This document shows, piece after piece, positions 34,849-42,192 of a stretch of 64,000 nucleotides of DNA. A program made the position numbers and the translations under genes. Origin of the DNA: Litchfieldia salsa (lineage in GTDB: Bacteria; Bacillota; Bacilli; Bacillales; Bacillaceae_L); the NCBI RefSeq assembly GCF_900104555.1, contig NZ_FNJU01000002.1, forward strand, positions 496,001 through 560,000, read 5' to 3'. Numbering within the stretch: position 1 is the first letter of the stretch; each line of letters opens with the position of its first letter. The notes beneath the pieces were generated by a model. That model did not search any database. It was not told the origin of the DNA and saw nothing but the letters and a program-made list of their open reading frames with translations.

Positions 34849-35559
34849 TTATTTATCATTATATAAGTCGATTTTCATTTCACCGTTACTATCAATTTGT
34901 GCCAAAAAGACTTCCTTACTGCTTAACCCTTTTTTTTCAAGTTCTTCCAACAACCACCCACGGTTTAATCCGATTGAAATTAATGGCTCGTCCATAATTT
35001 CACCATCAATTACAACTGATTTTGGTTCTCTAAATGAAGGAACATATTGATGAAGATCTCCATATGTAAGTGGTTGCTTTTCTCGTTTTAATAAATAGCT
35101 TAAATTTCCACATGGTTCAAGTAAAGCATACTCAATATCAGATAGTTGAAACACACGGCTCTTACGAAGCTGTGAGAGTAATTCCTCAGCTGTGAACTTT
35201 TCTTTTCGTAAATTACCTTCCATCACTTTTCCTTCTTTTATAAATACAGTCGGTTTACCTTCTATAAACTCTTGAAATTTCTTAGAACGAATGGAAAAAA
35301 AGGATATGATGAAGGGGACTAATGACCAAATCAGAATACTAATAATACCACTGGATAATTGTAACTCAGCATCCATAGATAAAGTTCCTGCAATATCACC
35401 AATGGTAATTCCGGCTACATATTCAAAAAACGAGAGCTTCGAGAGTTGTTTTTTTCCTAGCAGTTTGGTAATAACAAATAATCCAATAATAATACAGACC
35501 GATCTAATTGTAACTTCTAACCAAGCAGGAATGGTGAACACCTCCGTCATCTCATCCAA
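34849..35559 (-). CDS. DUF421/YetF-family membrane protein, probably sporulation-associated
   Basis: 236 residues: three membrane segments followed by the YetF soluble domain (EGKPTVFIKEGKVMEGNLRKEKFTAEELLSQLRKSRVF and QLSDIEYALLEPCGNLSYLLKREKQPLT). The start is TTG at 35559, seven bases after AAGGA. It lies 50 bases after the SpoVAE-like gene on the same strand, the pairing seen in mobile spoVA2 operons, so it is likely co-expressed in the forespore and in the spore inner membrane. Activity unknown. Confidence 0.85.
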   Translation of the reverse strand: MDEMTEVFTIPAWLEVTIRSVCIIIGLFVITKLLGKKQLSKLSFFEYVAGITIGDIAGTLSMDAELQLSSGIISILIWSLVPFIISFFSIRSKKFQEFIEGKPTVFIKEGKVMEGNLRKEKFTAEELLSQLRKSRVFQLSDIEYALLEPCGNLSYLLKREKQPLTYGDLHQYVPSFREPKSVVIDGEIMDEPLISIGLNRGWLLEELEKKGLSSKEVFLAQIDSNGEMKIDLYNDK

Positions 35560-35609
35560 GAATCATTCCTTCATTCGGGTTGTTGATTCAACACCTAAAC
35601 AGTTTGTTA

Positions 35610-35966
35610 CTATCCTTTTGGCTTGAAGAATAGAGCACCAATAAACCCGAAAATAATGGCAGCAGAGATCCCTGAACTAGTCACTTCAAACATACCAGTA
35701 AGAACACCAATGATTCCATGCTTCTCAGCTTCTTGAAGTGCCCCGTGGACTAGCGAATTTCCGAAGCTCGTAATTGGAATGGTAGCACCTGCACCTGCAA
35801 AAGCGATTAATGGTTCATATAGTCCAAAACCATCAAGAATTGCACCCGCAACAACTAAACTACTGAGTGTATGTGCTGGTGTGAGTTTAAAAACATCAAA
35901 CATTACTTGTCCAATCACACATATGGCCCCTCCAACAACAAACGCCCAAAAAAAAGATTGCAACAT
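35610..35966 (-). CDS. spoVAE: Stage V sporulation protein AE (SpoVAEb type)
   Basis: Inner spore-membrane component of the SpoVA complex that moves dipicolinic acid. About 118 residues, starting at the ATG at 35966 after GGAGGTAAATAAA. Typical sequence: [69 protein letters not shown], with three to four membrane segments. The partners SpoVAC and SpoVAD are absent here. Neighbours are a YhcN-like lipoprotein and a DUF421 protein. Confidence 0.9.
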   Translation of the reverse strand: MLQSFFWAFVVGGAICVIGQVMFDVFKLTPAHTLSSLVVAGAILDGFGLYEPLIAFAGAGATIPITSFGNSLVHGALQEAEKHGIIGVLTGMFEVTSSGISAAIIFGFIGALFFKPKG

Positions 35967-36049
35967 TTTATTTACCTCCATTTCCATTAGAACCATCTTT
36001 GGTATCGTCAACCTCTTTTGTTGTATACATTTTAAACCTGATTCACCAG

Positions 36050-36514
36050 CTAGGTTTGTTCTTTACTTAGTTTAATAATTTTCCCCATTCTCTTATCAAG
36101 ATCTTTTTGATTTATTGTACCTTCTAATATCTCTTTTTTAATTTTTATAGTTTCTATAAATATTTTCAAATCACTTGCTGCATTCGTTTCATAATTTGGA
36201 AATTCCTCTTTTAACTTTTTGTTAATTTTAGCTTCAATATCTTTTGTCTTGAACTTTGAAAATTGTTTGATTTTGAACCCAACTAAGAGCTTGTCCTTGT
36301 TGTTCACTGCTACAACATCAACAACTTCTTTATAAGATAAAATTTCTCTCTCAGCTTCCTTAGCTATTTCTTGTTCTTTCATTCCAGATGACCTAGTTTG
36401 GAGTGTATTCATCTCTTCTAAATGATTACTACTACTTCCTTGGTTCTCTTGATTTGCACAAGCACTTATAAACAAAATCACTAAAACGACCACTAGAAAA
36501 GATTTCTTAGTCAT
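36050..36514 (-). CDS. YhcN/YlaJ-family sporulation lipoprotein
   Basis: 154-residue lipoprotein: signal and lipobox [15 protein letters not shown], then a low-complexity linker and the YhcN/YlaJ domain ([37 protein letters not shown]). Members are found in the spore inner membrane and affect germination. It is 84 bases before the SpoVAE gene on the same strand. A YhcN protein is also a member of mobile spoVA2 operons, which supports a common origin of this trio. Confidence 0.85.
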   Translation of the reverse strand: MTKKSFLVVVLVILFISACANQENQGSSSNHLEEMNTLQTRSSGMKEQEIAKEAEREILSYKEVVDVVAVNNKDKLLVGFKIKQFSKFKTKDIEAKINKKLKEEFPNYETNAASDLKIFIETIKIKKEILEGTINQKDLDKRMGKIIKLSKEQT

Positions 36515-36670
36515 AACACCAATCCAATCAATAATTAGTATAATTCCATAAAAAACACAATCCCTAAAATTGTCTGTGAAATAATTTGGAAGAGATTGAG
36601 TTATATTACATTATTATGATAAGTATTTTGATAAAAAATATGTCTAACTATTTTTACCATTTTTTTCAAA

Positions 36671-36700
36671 AGAAAAAACAAGCAAAATTGCCTGTTTTTT
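36671..36700 (-). terminator. Terminator of the small CGCG protein gene
   Basis: AAACAGGC pairs with GCTTGTTT (minus strand) with an AT loop and a T-run, three bases after the stop at 36704. Confidence 0.7.
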
Positions 36701-36703
36701 GTC

Positions 36704-36817
36704 CTATCTTCTTTTTTTGCCACACCCGCAGCCTTTTTTCCGTTTTCTTCTACTTAACTTATTCGGTTTAGGTGTCTCTTTTGTTTCAGAGGATAAGTTA
36801 TTTTGCTTTTTATCCAT
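36704..36817 (-). CDS. Very small basic protein with CGCG motif (37 residues)
   Basis: Read on the minus strand from an ATG at 36817, eight bases after GGAGG. The 37-residue product begins MDKKQNNLSSETKE and ends RRKRKKGCGCGKKRR. The strongly basic tail with alternating Gly-Cys could bind nucleic acid or metal, but this is speculation. It lies between the YhcN-like and YjcA-like sporulation genes on the same strand and has its own terminator, which makes it a credible small sporulation protein. Confidence 0.65.
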   Translation of the reverse strand: MDKKQNNLSSETKETPKPNKLSRRKRKKGCGCGKKRR

Positions 36818-36898
36818 TCATCATTCCTCCATGTTCATTGTCATAATAGGGTATGATTTGGCTATTACGGTTGTTCCAATATGTATCTACAATAGACT

Positions 36899-37252
36899 TT
36901 AATCCATAAATTTGCTGACCAGTAACTCGATAATCGCTGCAAATCCAGCAATTGCTAAAATGATAATAACAGGCCCAGTGAATTCATAATAGAAAAGCCA
37001 CGATAAATAGATGATTGCAGAACACCAAACGCCTGTACACCAAAAACATGATAACAACTCACCTATCCATGCACGTAAACCCGATCCTTTTATTTCTATA
37101 TAAGTACTGATTTGCCCTGTATCATCCATTTCCTCAATTTCTTTGATAAAGGGTCGACGTATGAATTCAGTAATCAGATCGAAGACAATGAGTCGTGTAA
37201 GCCTGAAGCTTGCGAAACCAAGTAGGATAAAATCTAGCCAGCTATTAATCAA
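36899..37252 (-). CDS. yjcA: DUF1360 membrane protein YjcA (sporulation)
   Basis: 117-residue integral membrane protein with two or three hydrophobic segments. DUF1360 features: FRLTRLIVFDLITEFIRRPF near the N-terminus and the CxxC-bearing ELLSCFWCTGVWCSAIIYL. B. subtilis YjcA has the same size and place (beside the cot genes and spoVIF) and is expressed during sporulation; molecular role unknown. It begins after a run with weak ribosome site (AAGGGGATGGAAACAATTG). Confidence 0.85.
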   Translation of the reverse strand: MINSWLDFILLGFASFRLTRLIVFDLITEFIRRPFIKEIEEMDDTGQISTYIEIKGSGLRAWIGELLSCFWCTGVWCSAIIYLSWLFYYEFTGPVIIILAIAGFAAIIELLVSKFMD

Positions 37253-37436
37253 TTGTTTCCATCCCCTTTAACCGTATTTCTCCTTATTCACTTTCATTAT
37301 ATTGGTTGGATTTCCTCTTTAGTCCCTCATGTAGGGGCAAATTATCTGATACAATCGTTTGTTTTTCTCAATATGGGTGGACAGCCCTCTCGTACTTAAC
37401 TATTGATGAATATTGTTAAGTAGGAGGTGATGTTAG

Positions 37437-37586
37437 ATGAAACGAGACCTATTAACAGAAGTATCAAATAAGATCTTAGAGCAATCAATGAACAGCCTAC
37501 TTGAAAAAAAACGAGTAGCCTCAAGAAAGAAGTTATTTAAAAGTGAGTTACAGAAGCTAACTAAAGAGCTACAGAAAAACTTATAG
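37437..37586 (+). CDS. Short helical hypothetical protein (49 residues)
   Basis: ATG at 37437 preceded by the strong site TAGGAGGTGATGTTAG. The product (MKRDLLTEVSNKILEQSMNS...QKNL) is basic, with a predicted amphipathic helix over nearly its whole length and no cysteine. Divergent from yjcA and directly upstream of the CotX genes, same strand. Sporulation expression is plausible by context. No family recognised. Confidence 0.68.
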   Translation: MKRDLLTEVSNKILEQSMNSLLEKKRVASRKKLFKSELQKLTKELQKNL

Positions 37587-37699
37587 TTAATTATTTTCTA
37601 TTTCTTTTATCCAAAATGTGCGTTTGACCGGGGATAAATGTCCCTTACAAATTCTCTTTCAATGCATTAAATAGAAGTATACCGAAAGGAGGAGTTAAA

Positions 37700-38125
37700 T
37701 TGAGTAAAGATAAAGTAAGTCCATTTGATCACTGCTGTGACTCAACAGAAGAAGCAGCCGTACTTCAGGATGCTAATCAAGTTAATAAAACAACTCAACA
37801 ATCATATGAATCTATTCATATTATCAATTCATGTGATATAGAAGTAGAAACAACAGATACCCAGGTGGCTGTAGCTATACAGGCTGCACTACAAGTAGCG
37901 ATTGCTATCGTTATTAGTATCACAATTGCAGACGAAGCGCAGGCAGAGTCTGTTACCCAACAATTGTTACAAGGAACACAAACAAAACAATCTAACAAAC
38001 AAAAATTAGTAATTGAAGGTTCTAAAAAGGTAAAAGTAAAGACAACTGATACAGATGTTGCTGTATCAATTCAAGTCTTGCTACAAATCCTTGTAGCTTT
38101 AGTCGCACAGATCGATATTCTGTAA
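37700..38125 (+). CDS. cotX: Spore coat/crust protein CotX family, copy 1
   Basis: Outer-coat (crust) structural protein of 141 residues, starting with TTG at 37700 after AAAGGAGGAG. The CotX/CotV domain appears twice: ESIHIINSCDIEVETTDTQVAVAIQAALQVAIAIVISITI (about 35-75) and KLVIEGSKKVKVKTTDTDVAVSIQVLLQILVALVAQIDIL at the C-terminus. The TTDT[QD]VAV[AS]IQ motif marks each half. It is expressed in the mother cell in relatives. A close paralog lies at 38657. A terminator follows at 38136. Confidence 0.92.
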   Translation: MSKDKVSPFDHCCDSTEEAAVLQDANQVNKTTQQSYESIHIINSCDIEVETTDTQVAVAIQAALQVAIAIVISITIADEAQAESVTQQLLQGTQTKQSNKQKLVIEGSKKVKVKTTDTDVAVSIQVLLQILVALVAQIDIL

Positions 38126-38135
38126 CATTTATGAT

Positions 38136-38165
38136 AGAGAGCATCTTTTTGATGCTCTCTATTTA
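38136..38165 (+). terminator. Terminator after cotX copy 1
   Basis: AGAGAGCATC pairs perfectly with GATGCTCTCT (10 bp) around TTTTT, but only ATTTAT follows, so it may be leaky. Confidence 0.65.
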
Positions 38166-38276
38166 TGAATTTCACCCATTTTCTACTGTTTTATAAAAAA
38201 TAGGTCAATGTCCCTTACTAAACCTACACTTATGAATAGTTATATATGGAGACTTTTAGTGAAAGAGGTGAATACA

Positions 38277-38564
38277 GTGGGTCAAAATAAAGAAAAATTA
38301 ACAGAACTTTCTTCAACACTAATGGAGGTTTTTGTTTCTGATGTGTTCAAGAAAAATAATGTATCTAAAGAAACTACTCATAGTCTTTCAGAAGATCAAA
38401 AACAAAAAATAAAATCGGTTGTTGAAGATTTAAAAAAACAAGTAGACGATTTCCTAGCTGGTAATACTGCAGAGGCTTCTGAGGAAGAAGTTAAAGAAGC
38501 ATTAGAACCTCTTGCTAAGAAAACAACACTAAGAGAGATCATTCGAAATAAAAAACAAAGCTAA
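38277..38564 (+). CDS. Small sporulation protein in the crust cluster (CotW-like by position)
   Basis: About 95 residues, starting at the GTG at 38277 after GAGGTGAATACA; the frame is open further up but no ribosome site supports it. The product is charged and helical (LMEVFVSDVFKKNNVSKETTHSLSEDQKQKIKSVVEDLKKQVDDFL), with no cysteines. It lies between two cotX paralogs, where B. subtilis has cotW between cotX and cotV. The CotW assignment rests on position and length and is only a guess. Confidence 0.6.
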   Translation: MGQNKEKLTELSSTLMEVFVSDVFKKNNVSKETTHSLSEDQKQKIKSVVEDLKKQVDDFLAGNTAEASEEEVKEALEPLAKKTTLREIIRNKKQS

Positions 38565-38656
38565 CCAAAAAATGTGCGAAAAACACAGGACATTGTCCTA
38601 TACAAATTAACCACTTCAAACATCTAATAAAATATAACAGAAAGGAGGAACAAGAC

Positions 38657-39127
38657 ATGGCAGAAAAACCTAAAGCGTATAAATGGCAGGCTCTTGACGA
38701 AACAATGGAACATCCTACTACAGAATTTGAAACATTCGAATCACCAACTGAGGACTCATTAGTTGAGCAAGAGGCTGATCAAGTGAATAAAGTTAAACAA
38801 GATTCAGAGGAAGTCATCATTATAAAAGACTCTTATGATATTGAGGTAACAACAACTGATACTCAGGTTGCTGTATCCTTACAAGCAGCATTACAAGTAG
38901 CAATTGCCATTGTAATCAGCATTACAATTGCAGATAGTGCACAAGCAGAAAAGGTAACACAGGATTTACTTCAAACTTCTAAAATCAAGCAAGGTAACTT
39001 CCAAGAATTAATTATTAAGAATTCTAGATGCGTCAAAGTTAAAACAACTGATACTGACGTAGCTGTTTCACTTCAAGTATTGCTTCAAATACTTGTGGCC
39101 TTAGTTGCCCAACTTGACATTCTATAA
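38657..39127 (+). CDS. cotX: Spore coat/crust protein CotX family, copy 2
   Basis: 156-residue paralog of the protein at 37700, with a longer N-terminal extension (AEKPKAYKWQALDETMEHP). The same two CotX modules follow: EEVIIIKDSYDIEVTTTDTQVAVSLQAALQVAIAIVISITI and ELIIKNSRCVKVKTTDTDVAVSLQVLLQILVALVAQLDIL. The larger copy corresponds better to CotX and the shorter one to CotV. The ATG follows AAAGGAGGAACAAGAC. A strong terminator follows. Confidence 0.92.
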   Translation: MAEKPKAYKWQALDETMEHPTTEFETFESPTEDSLVEQEADQVNKVKQDSEEVIIIKDSYDIEVTTTDTQVAVSLQAALQVAIAIVISITIADSAQAEKVTQDLLQTSKIKQGNFQELIIKNSRCVKVKTTDTDVAVSLQVLLQILVALVAQLDIL

Positions 39128-39137
39128 GCACACAAAA

Positions 39138-39165
39138 CGGCAGAGAATTTTCTCTGCTTTTTTTT
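39138..39165 (+). terminator. Terminator of cotX copy 2
   Basis: GCAGAGA and TCTCTGC pair across a short AT loop, followed by about eight T residues. Confidence 0.85.
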
Positions 39166-39181
39166 ATTGTTTATGATAATT

Positions 39182-39213
39182 AAAAAAGGATTCCCCTTAA
39201 GGAAATCCTTTTT
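39182..39213 (-). terminator. Terminator of the Asp/Val-rich coat-cluster gene
   Basis: AAAAAGGATT pairs with AATCCTTTTT, with T residues on both strands; placed 13 bases past the stop of the gene at 39226 on the minus strand. Confidence 0.75.
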
Positions 39214-39225
39214 ATTTTAATATCC

Positions 39226-39471
39226 TTATATCCAAGAAAACGGTCTACGTGGTGGTGTGTCGTCAGAATCAACGTCCACATCTACATCTACCTCTACATC
39301 ATCACCAGCTACTGCATTTACTTCCACGTCAACATCCACATCATCTTGTTGAACTCTTCCAAGCCACGGATCCCAACGTCCGTCTTTCTTGCTGTCATCA
39401 ACAATAATTACCTCACCTGCATGAATAATAATCTTATCAACATGTATTTCTTTAGGTTTACGTTTTGCCAC
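39226..39471 (-). CDS. Small Asp/Val-rich hypothetical protein in the coat cluster
   Basis: 81 residues. The N-terminus (MAKRKPKEIHVDKIIIHAGEVIIVD) is basic and beta-like, then RRDPWLGR-type sequence, and the second half is a strongly acidic low-complexity tract alternating Asp and Val (DDVDVDVEVNAVAGDDVEVDVDVDVDSDD), ending PPRRPFSWI. The alternation suits an amyloid-like beta strand or a cation-binding surface. Ribosome site GGAGGGTATAAGAGTG. It is transcribed against the flanking cot genes. I know no named family; a coat structural role is inferred from location. Confidence 0.65.
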   Translation of the reverse strand: MAKRKPKEIHVDKIIIHAGEVIIVDDSKKDGRWDPWLGRVQQDDVDVDVEVNAVAGDDVEVDVDVDVDSDDTPPRRPFSWI

Positions 39472-39644
39472 TCTTATACCCTCCTATAGTTAAAAGTCTA
39501 ATCGGTCTATTGTATGCTCAAACCAAAAGAAGGTATAGGCTGTTTCCTTATCATGCACACCTTTTCATGACATAATTTAAAGATTTTCAACCATTTATTA
39601 TTCTAATTTTCATGCCTAATATCATTTACTCAGGACAATCACCC

Positions 39645-39673
39645 ACACCAATCCTTTATATTTTCATACTCTA
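39645..39673 (+). promoter_or_regulatory. Sigma-K-type promoter upstream of cotY
   Basis: The -10 CATACTCTA (39665-39673) fits the sigma-K consensus CATANNNTA exactly, with ACACC at 39645-39649 as -35 (15-base spacer). It lies 46 bp before the cotY ATG, as expected for a late mother-cell gene. The gap 39472-39644 shows nothing else. Confidence 0.6.
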
Positions 39674-39718
39674 TTAGGGACTAGAAAAGTCAAATCATTA
39701 ATAAGGAGATGAAAATTA

Positions 39719-40195
39719 ATGGGCTGTGGAAAAGGTCATAAAAACGGTTGTGTATGCGATGCCGTACAACAAATTTTAGATGCACAAGAGGCTGTAGAAG
39801 ATAGATGTCCTACAAGTTGTTTTGAAAATCTACTATCACCAGTTAACTTTGTAGGTGATACAATTCCGTTCGTTTTAACTGGAAAAAAAGGAGACTTATT
39901 TAAAGCATTCGGTAATGTAGGCGGATTTGCAGACGACAATCTTTGCTTCGAAACAATCTTCTTTAGAGTTGAAAAACTAAGAGGATGCTGTGCAACATTA
40001 TCATTATTAAGAACATATGATGCTGCAGGAGAAACAATTAACGTATGTTCACCATGTGATGATGAATTGTTTGGACTTGAAAGAACGGACTTCTGTATTG
40101 AAGTAGACTTAGATTGCTTCTGTGCAATCCAATGTTTATCACCTTCATTAGTTGATCGTGCTTTAGATGTAAAATCTCATAAGCATCGTTATTAA
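39719..40195 (+). CDS. cotY: Cysteine-rich spore crust protein CotY (CotY/CotZ/ExsY family)
   Basis: 158-residue structural protein that self-assembles into disulfide-linked two-dimensional lattices forming the crust or exosporium base. About sixteen cysteines; family core [66 protein letters not shown] and [21 protein letters not shown]. It ends in a histidine-rich tail (SHKHRY). A sigma-K-like promoter precedes it. The paralog at 40371 lacks the extended N- and C-termini. Confidence 0.92.
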   Translation: MGCGKGHKNGCVCDAVQQILDAQEAVEDRCPTSCFENLLSPVNFVGDTIPFVLTGKKGDLFKAFGNVGGFADDNLCFETIFFRVEKLRGCCATLSLLRTYDAAGETINVCSPCDDELFGLERTDFCIEVDLDCFCAIQCLSPSLVDRALDVKSHKHRY

Positions 40196-40209
40196 TTAAG
40201 GTAAGAAAG

Positions 40210-40243
40210 TGGATGACTGAGTTTCCAGTCGTCCATTTTTTTG
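40210..40243 (+). terminator. Terminator of cotY
   Basis: TGGATGACTG pairs with CAGTCGTCCA (one G-T) then seven T residues. Confidence 0.85.
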
Positions 40244-40370
40244 TTAGAGTCGCCTATTTTCTACAATTTAGGACATATACCCAACACTAATTAACTTGTA
40301 CTCTTATATTCTATTAAAGACGATAGGTCATAACACATTAAAAATTACAAGACAGGGAGAGGCGAATAAA

Positions 40371-40793
40371 ATGAGTAAAGATTTAAACTGTGTATGTGAT
40401 GCAGTACAGAATATTGCAGATTTACAAGATGCTGTTGAGGATTGCTGCCCAACAAGCTGCTATGAAAACTTATTATCACCAGTAGCAAACCTTGGAGATA
40501 CAATCCCATTCATGCTAACAAACAAGTGTGGAGACTTATTTAAAGCATTCGGTAACGTAGGACAATTGGAAGCAGGAGATTGCTTTGAGACTGTATTCTT
40601 TAGAGTTGAAACAATTCGTAACGATTGCTGCGCTACACTTTCATTACTACAACCAACAGAAGCGATTGACTGTGACTGTAAGGAAAAGGTTTGCGATGTA
40701 ACTGGACTAGAAAAAACAGATTACTGTATTGAAGTAGACTTAACTTGCTTCTGTGCAATTCAATGCTTAAGCCCACGTTTAGTTACAAACTAA
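40371..40793 (+). CDS. cotZ: Cysteine-rich spore crust protein CotZ (CotY/CotZ/ExsY family)
   Basis: 140-residue paralog of CotY. The ATG at 40371 follows AGGGAGAGGCGAATAAA; the frame opens earlier without a ribosome site. Core: CVCDAVQNIADLQDAVEDCCPTSCYENLLSPVANLGDTIPF and [21 protein letters not shown], with about seventeen cysteines including CDCKEKVCD. CotZ is the morphogenetic crust protein in B. subtilis. A sigma-K-like -10 TATATTCTA (40305-40313) lies 58 bp upstream, close in pattern to that of cotY. Confidence 0.9.
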   Translation: MSKDLNCVCDAVQNIADLQDAVEDCCPTSCYENLLSPVANLGDTIPFMLTNKCGDLFKAFGNVGQLEAGDCFETVFFRVETIRNDCCATLSLLQPTEAIDCDCKEKVCDVTGLEKTDYCIEVDLTCFCAIQCLSPRLVTN

Positions 40794-40807
40794 ACTGGAT
40801 CAATAAA

Positions 40808-40845
40808 AGAGCAACCATCATAAATGATGGCTGCTCTCTCTTTAA
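40808..40845. terminator. Bidirectional terminator between cotZ and cotO
   Basis: AGAGCA-CCATC pairs with GATGG-TGCTCT, 11 bp with one internal mismatch, lying between the convergent cotZ and cotO stops and overlapping the latter. Confidence 0.75.
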
Positions 40846-41279
40846 AAACCAAGAACATTGACACTCTTCAAATGTTGGATAGGTACTTTTACGATATCTG
40901 ATCGTGACGTTGTCCTTAAACCAATAACCCCATCCTCGAAGGAAACAACAATGCCCTTATAACTTTCTTCTGAAGTTGTAAACTCACAAAGAATTTTCGG
41001 TATATTATTTGGAACACTTACCAAATAATTAATTTTTTCTTCTATGCTCATAGCTGTAATTCTATTTTTCTTTGGTTGTTGTTTTACTACTTCTTCTGGA
41101 ATAGGGACCTCACGGCTTTCAACTACTGGAACTTTTACATCTACAGATGGTTCACTCAAGGATTGTTGTACATTAGCTTTTTTAATAATGTAGCTTTGCT
41201 GTTTCGTCTGCCAGTCGCTTTTCACCTGATTAATAAACAACACCGGCTTTTCTTGTGATGAAACCTTATTTTTAGGCAT
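40842..41279 (-). CDS. cotO: Spore coat protein CotO
   Basis: 145-residue coat protein needed in B. subtilis for outer-coat and crust assembly (CotO, formerly YjbX). The N-terminal 65 residues are low-complexity and basic. The conserved C-terminal region reads ITAMSIEEKINYLVSVPNNIPKILCEFTTSEESYKGIVVSFEDGVIGLRT, the recognised CotO part. It is shorter than the B. subtilis protein because the N-terminal segment is reduced. Placement between cotZ and fabI is as in B. subtilis. A sigma-K promoter precedes it. Confidence 0.8.
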   Translation of the reverse strand: MPKNKVSSQEKPVLFINQVKSDWQTKQQSYIIKKANVQQSLSEPSVDVKVPVVESREVPIPEEVVKQQPKKNRITAMSIEEKINYLVSVPNNIPKILCEFTTSEESYKGIVVSFEDGVIGLRTTSRSDIVKVPIQHLKSVNVLGF

Positions 41280-41316
41280 TGATAACTCCTCCTCTTTTCT
41301 TATGAATAACCTTAAT

Positions 41317-41345
41317 TATTTTATGCCCAACATATTATTTTGTGT
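41317..41345 (-). promoter_or_regulatory. Sigma-K-type promoter of cotO
   Basis: Minus strand CATAAAATA (41325-41317) fits CATANNNTA exactly, with ACAC (41345-41342) at -35 and a 16-base spacer, 38 bp before the cotO ATG. Confidence 0.65.
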
Positions 41346-41395
41346 ATAATGAATTAGGATTACATAAGGGAGAGAATTGTTCTCTATTTTTTACT

Positions 41396-42076
41396 CTAAA
41401 GAGACTTTTCTATGACAATGGCATCAAATCCTTTAGAGATTAATTCTTCTTTTAGTGTTTCAGCACCTTTTTTCATCTGAAATGCTCCTACTTGAACAGA
41501 ATATCGCGCCTTAAACTGTTGTACTTTTTTTATTCCATAAAAAGAACTTACACCGAACACAATTGCTTCCGCACATTTCCTCTGATAAGATTCAGTCATC
41601 AATAGTTGAGCTTCTTCTTTATTGGTCATAAAACCACACTCACATAATATTGCTGTCATTGCTGTTTCTCTTAATACATAATAATCTGCAGCCTTCACCC
41701 CTCTATCTTTACGATTTGTTTTAAGAATTAATTGCTTCTGTACACTTATCGCTAAATCGAGAGCTTCCTTTGGACGAGAAGAAAAAATAAACGTTTCAAT
41801 ACCGTTTGCACTATTCCATTCACCTGACCCAAATGCATTAGCATGTATTGAAATATATAGATCTGCCTTTAGTTGGTTTGCCTTATTAACTCTTTCCTTA
41901 AGAGGAATATCTCTTTGATCACTGTGAACAAAATACAAGGATAGGCCCGAGTAATCCAGAAATAATTCCTGTACAAACATCGCCACCTTGCGATTAAACT
42001 CATATTCTTTCATGCCATTCTTCGAGCGTTTTCCTGCAGTTTGATAGCCATGTCCTGCATCAATAATAATCTTCAT
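41396..42076 (-). CDS. N-acetylmuramoyl-L-alanine amidase with SPOR domain (CwlC-like)
   Basis: 226-residue amidase_3 enzyme cleaving the peptide from muramic acid. Zinc-binding residues sit in IDAGHGYQ, KEYEFNRK and YISIHANAFG, and the catalytic Glu in ILCECGFMTNKEEAQLL. A short C-terminal SPOR-type module follows (ARYSVQVGAFQMKKGAETLKEEL). No signal peptide is present, as in B. subtilis CwlC, which lyses the mother cell late in sporulation. That role fits its place beside the coat genes but is inferred. Confidence 0.88.
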   Translation of the reverse strand: MKIIIDAGHGYQTAGKRSKNGMKEYEFNRKVAMFVQELFLDYSGLSLYFVHSDQRDIPLKERVNKANQLKADLYISIHANAFGSGEWNSANGIETFIFSSRPKEALDLAISVQKQLILKTNRKDRGVKAADYYVLRETAMTAILCECGFMTNKEEAQLLMTESYQRKCAEAIVFGVSSFYGIKKVQQFKARYSVQVGAFQMKKGAETLKEELISKGFDAIVIEKSL

Positions 42077-42152
42077 ATTTTGACCTCCTTATAACTTCAC
42101 ATAATATATAGGAAAGTTTTCATAAAAAGGAACACCTTTTATCATCAAAAGT

Positions 42153-42184
42153 CAAAAAAAAGAGAACTCATATGAGCTCTCTCC
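42153..42184 (-). terminator. Terminator of fabI
   Basis: AGAGAACTCA pairs with TGAGCTCTCT (one mismatch) with a long T-run on the minus strand, nine bases after the fabI stop. Confidence 0.82.
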
Positions 42185-42192
42185 TCAACCTC

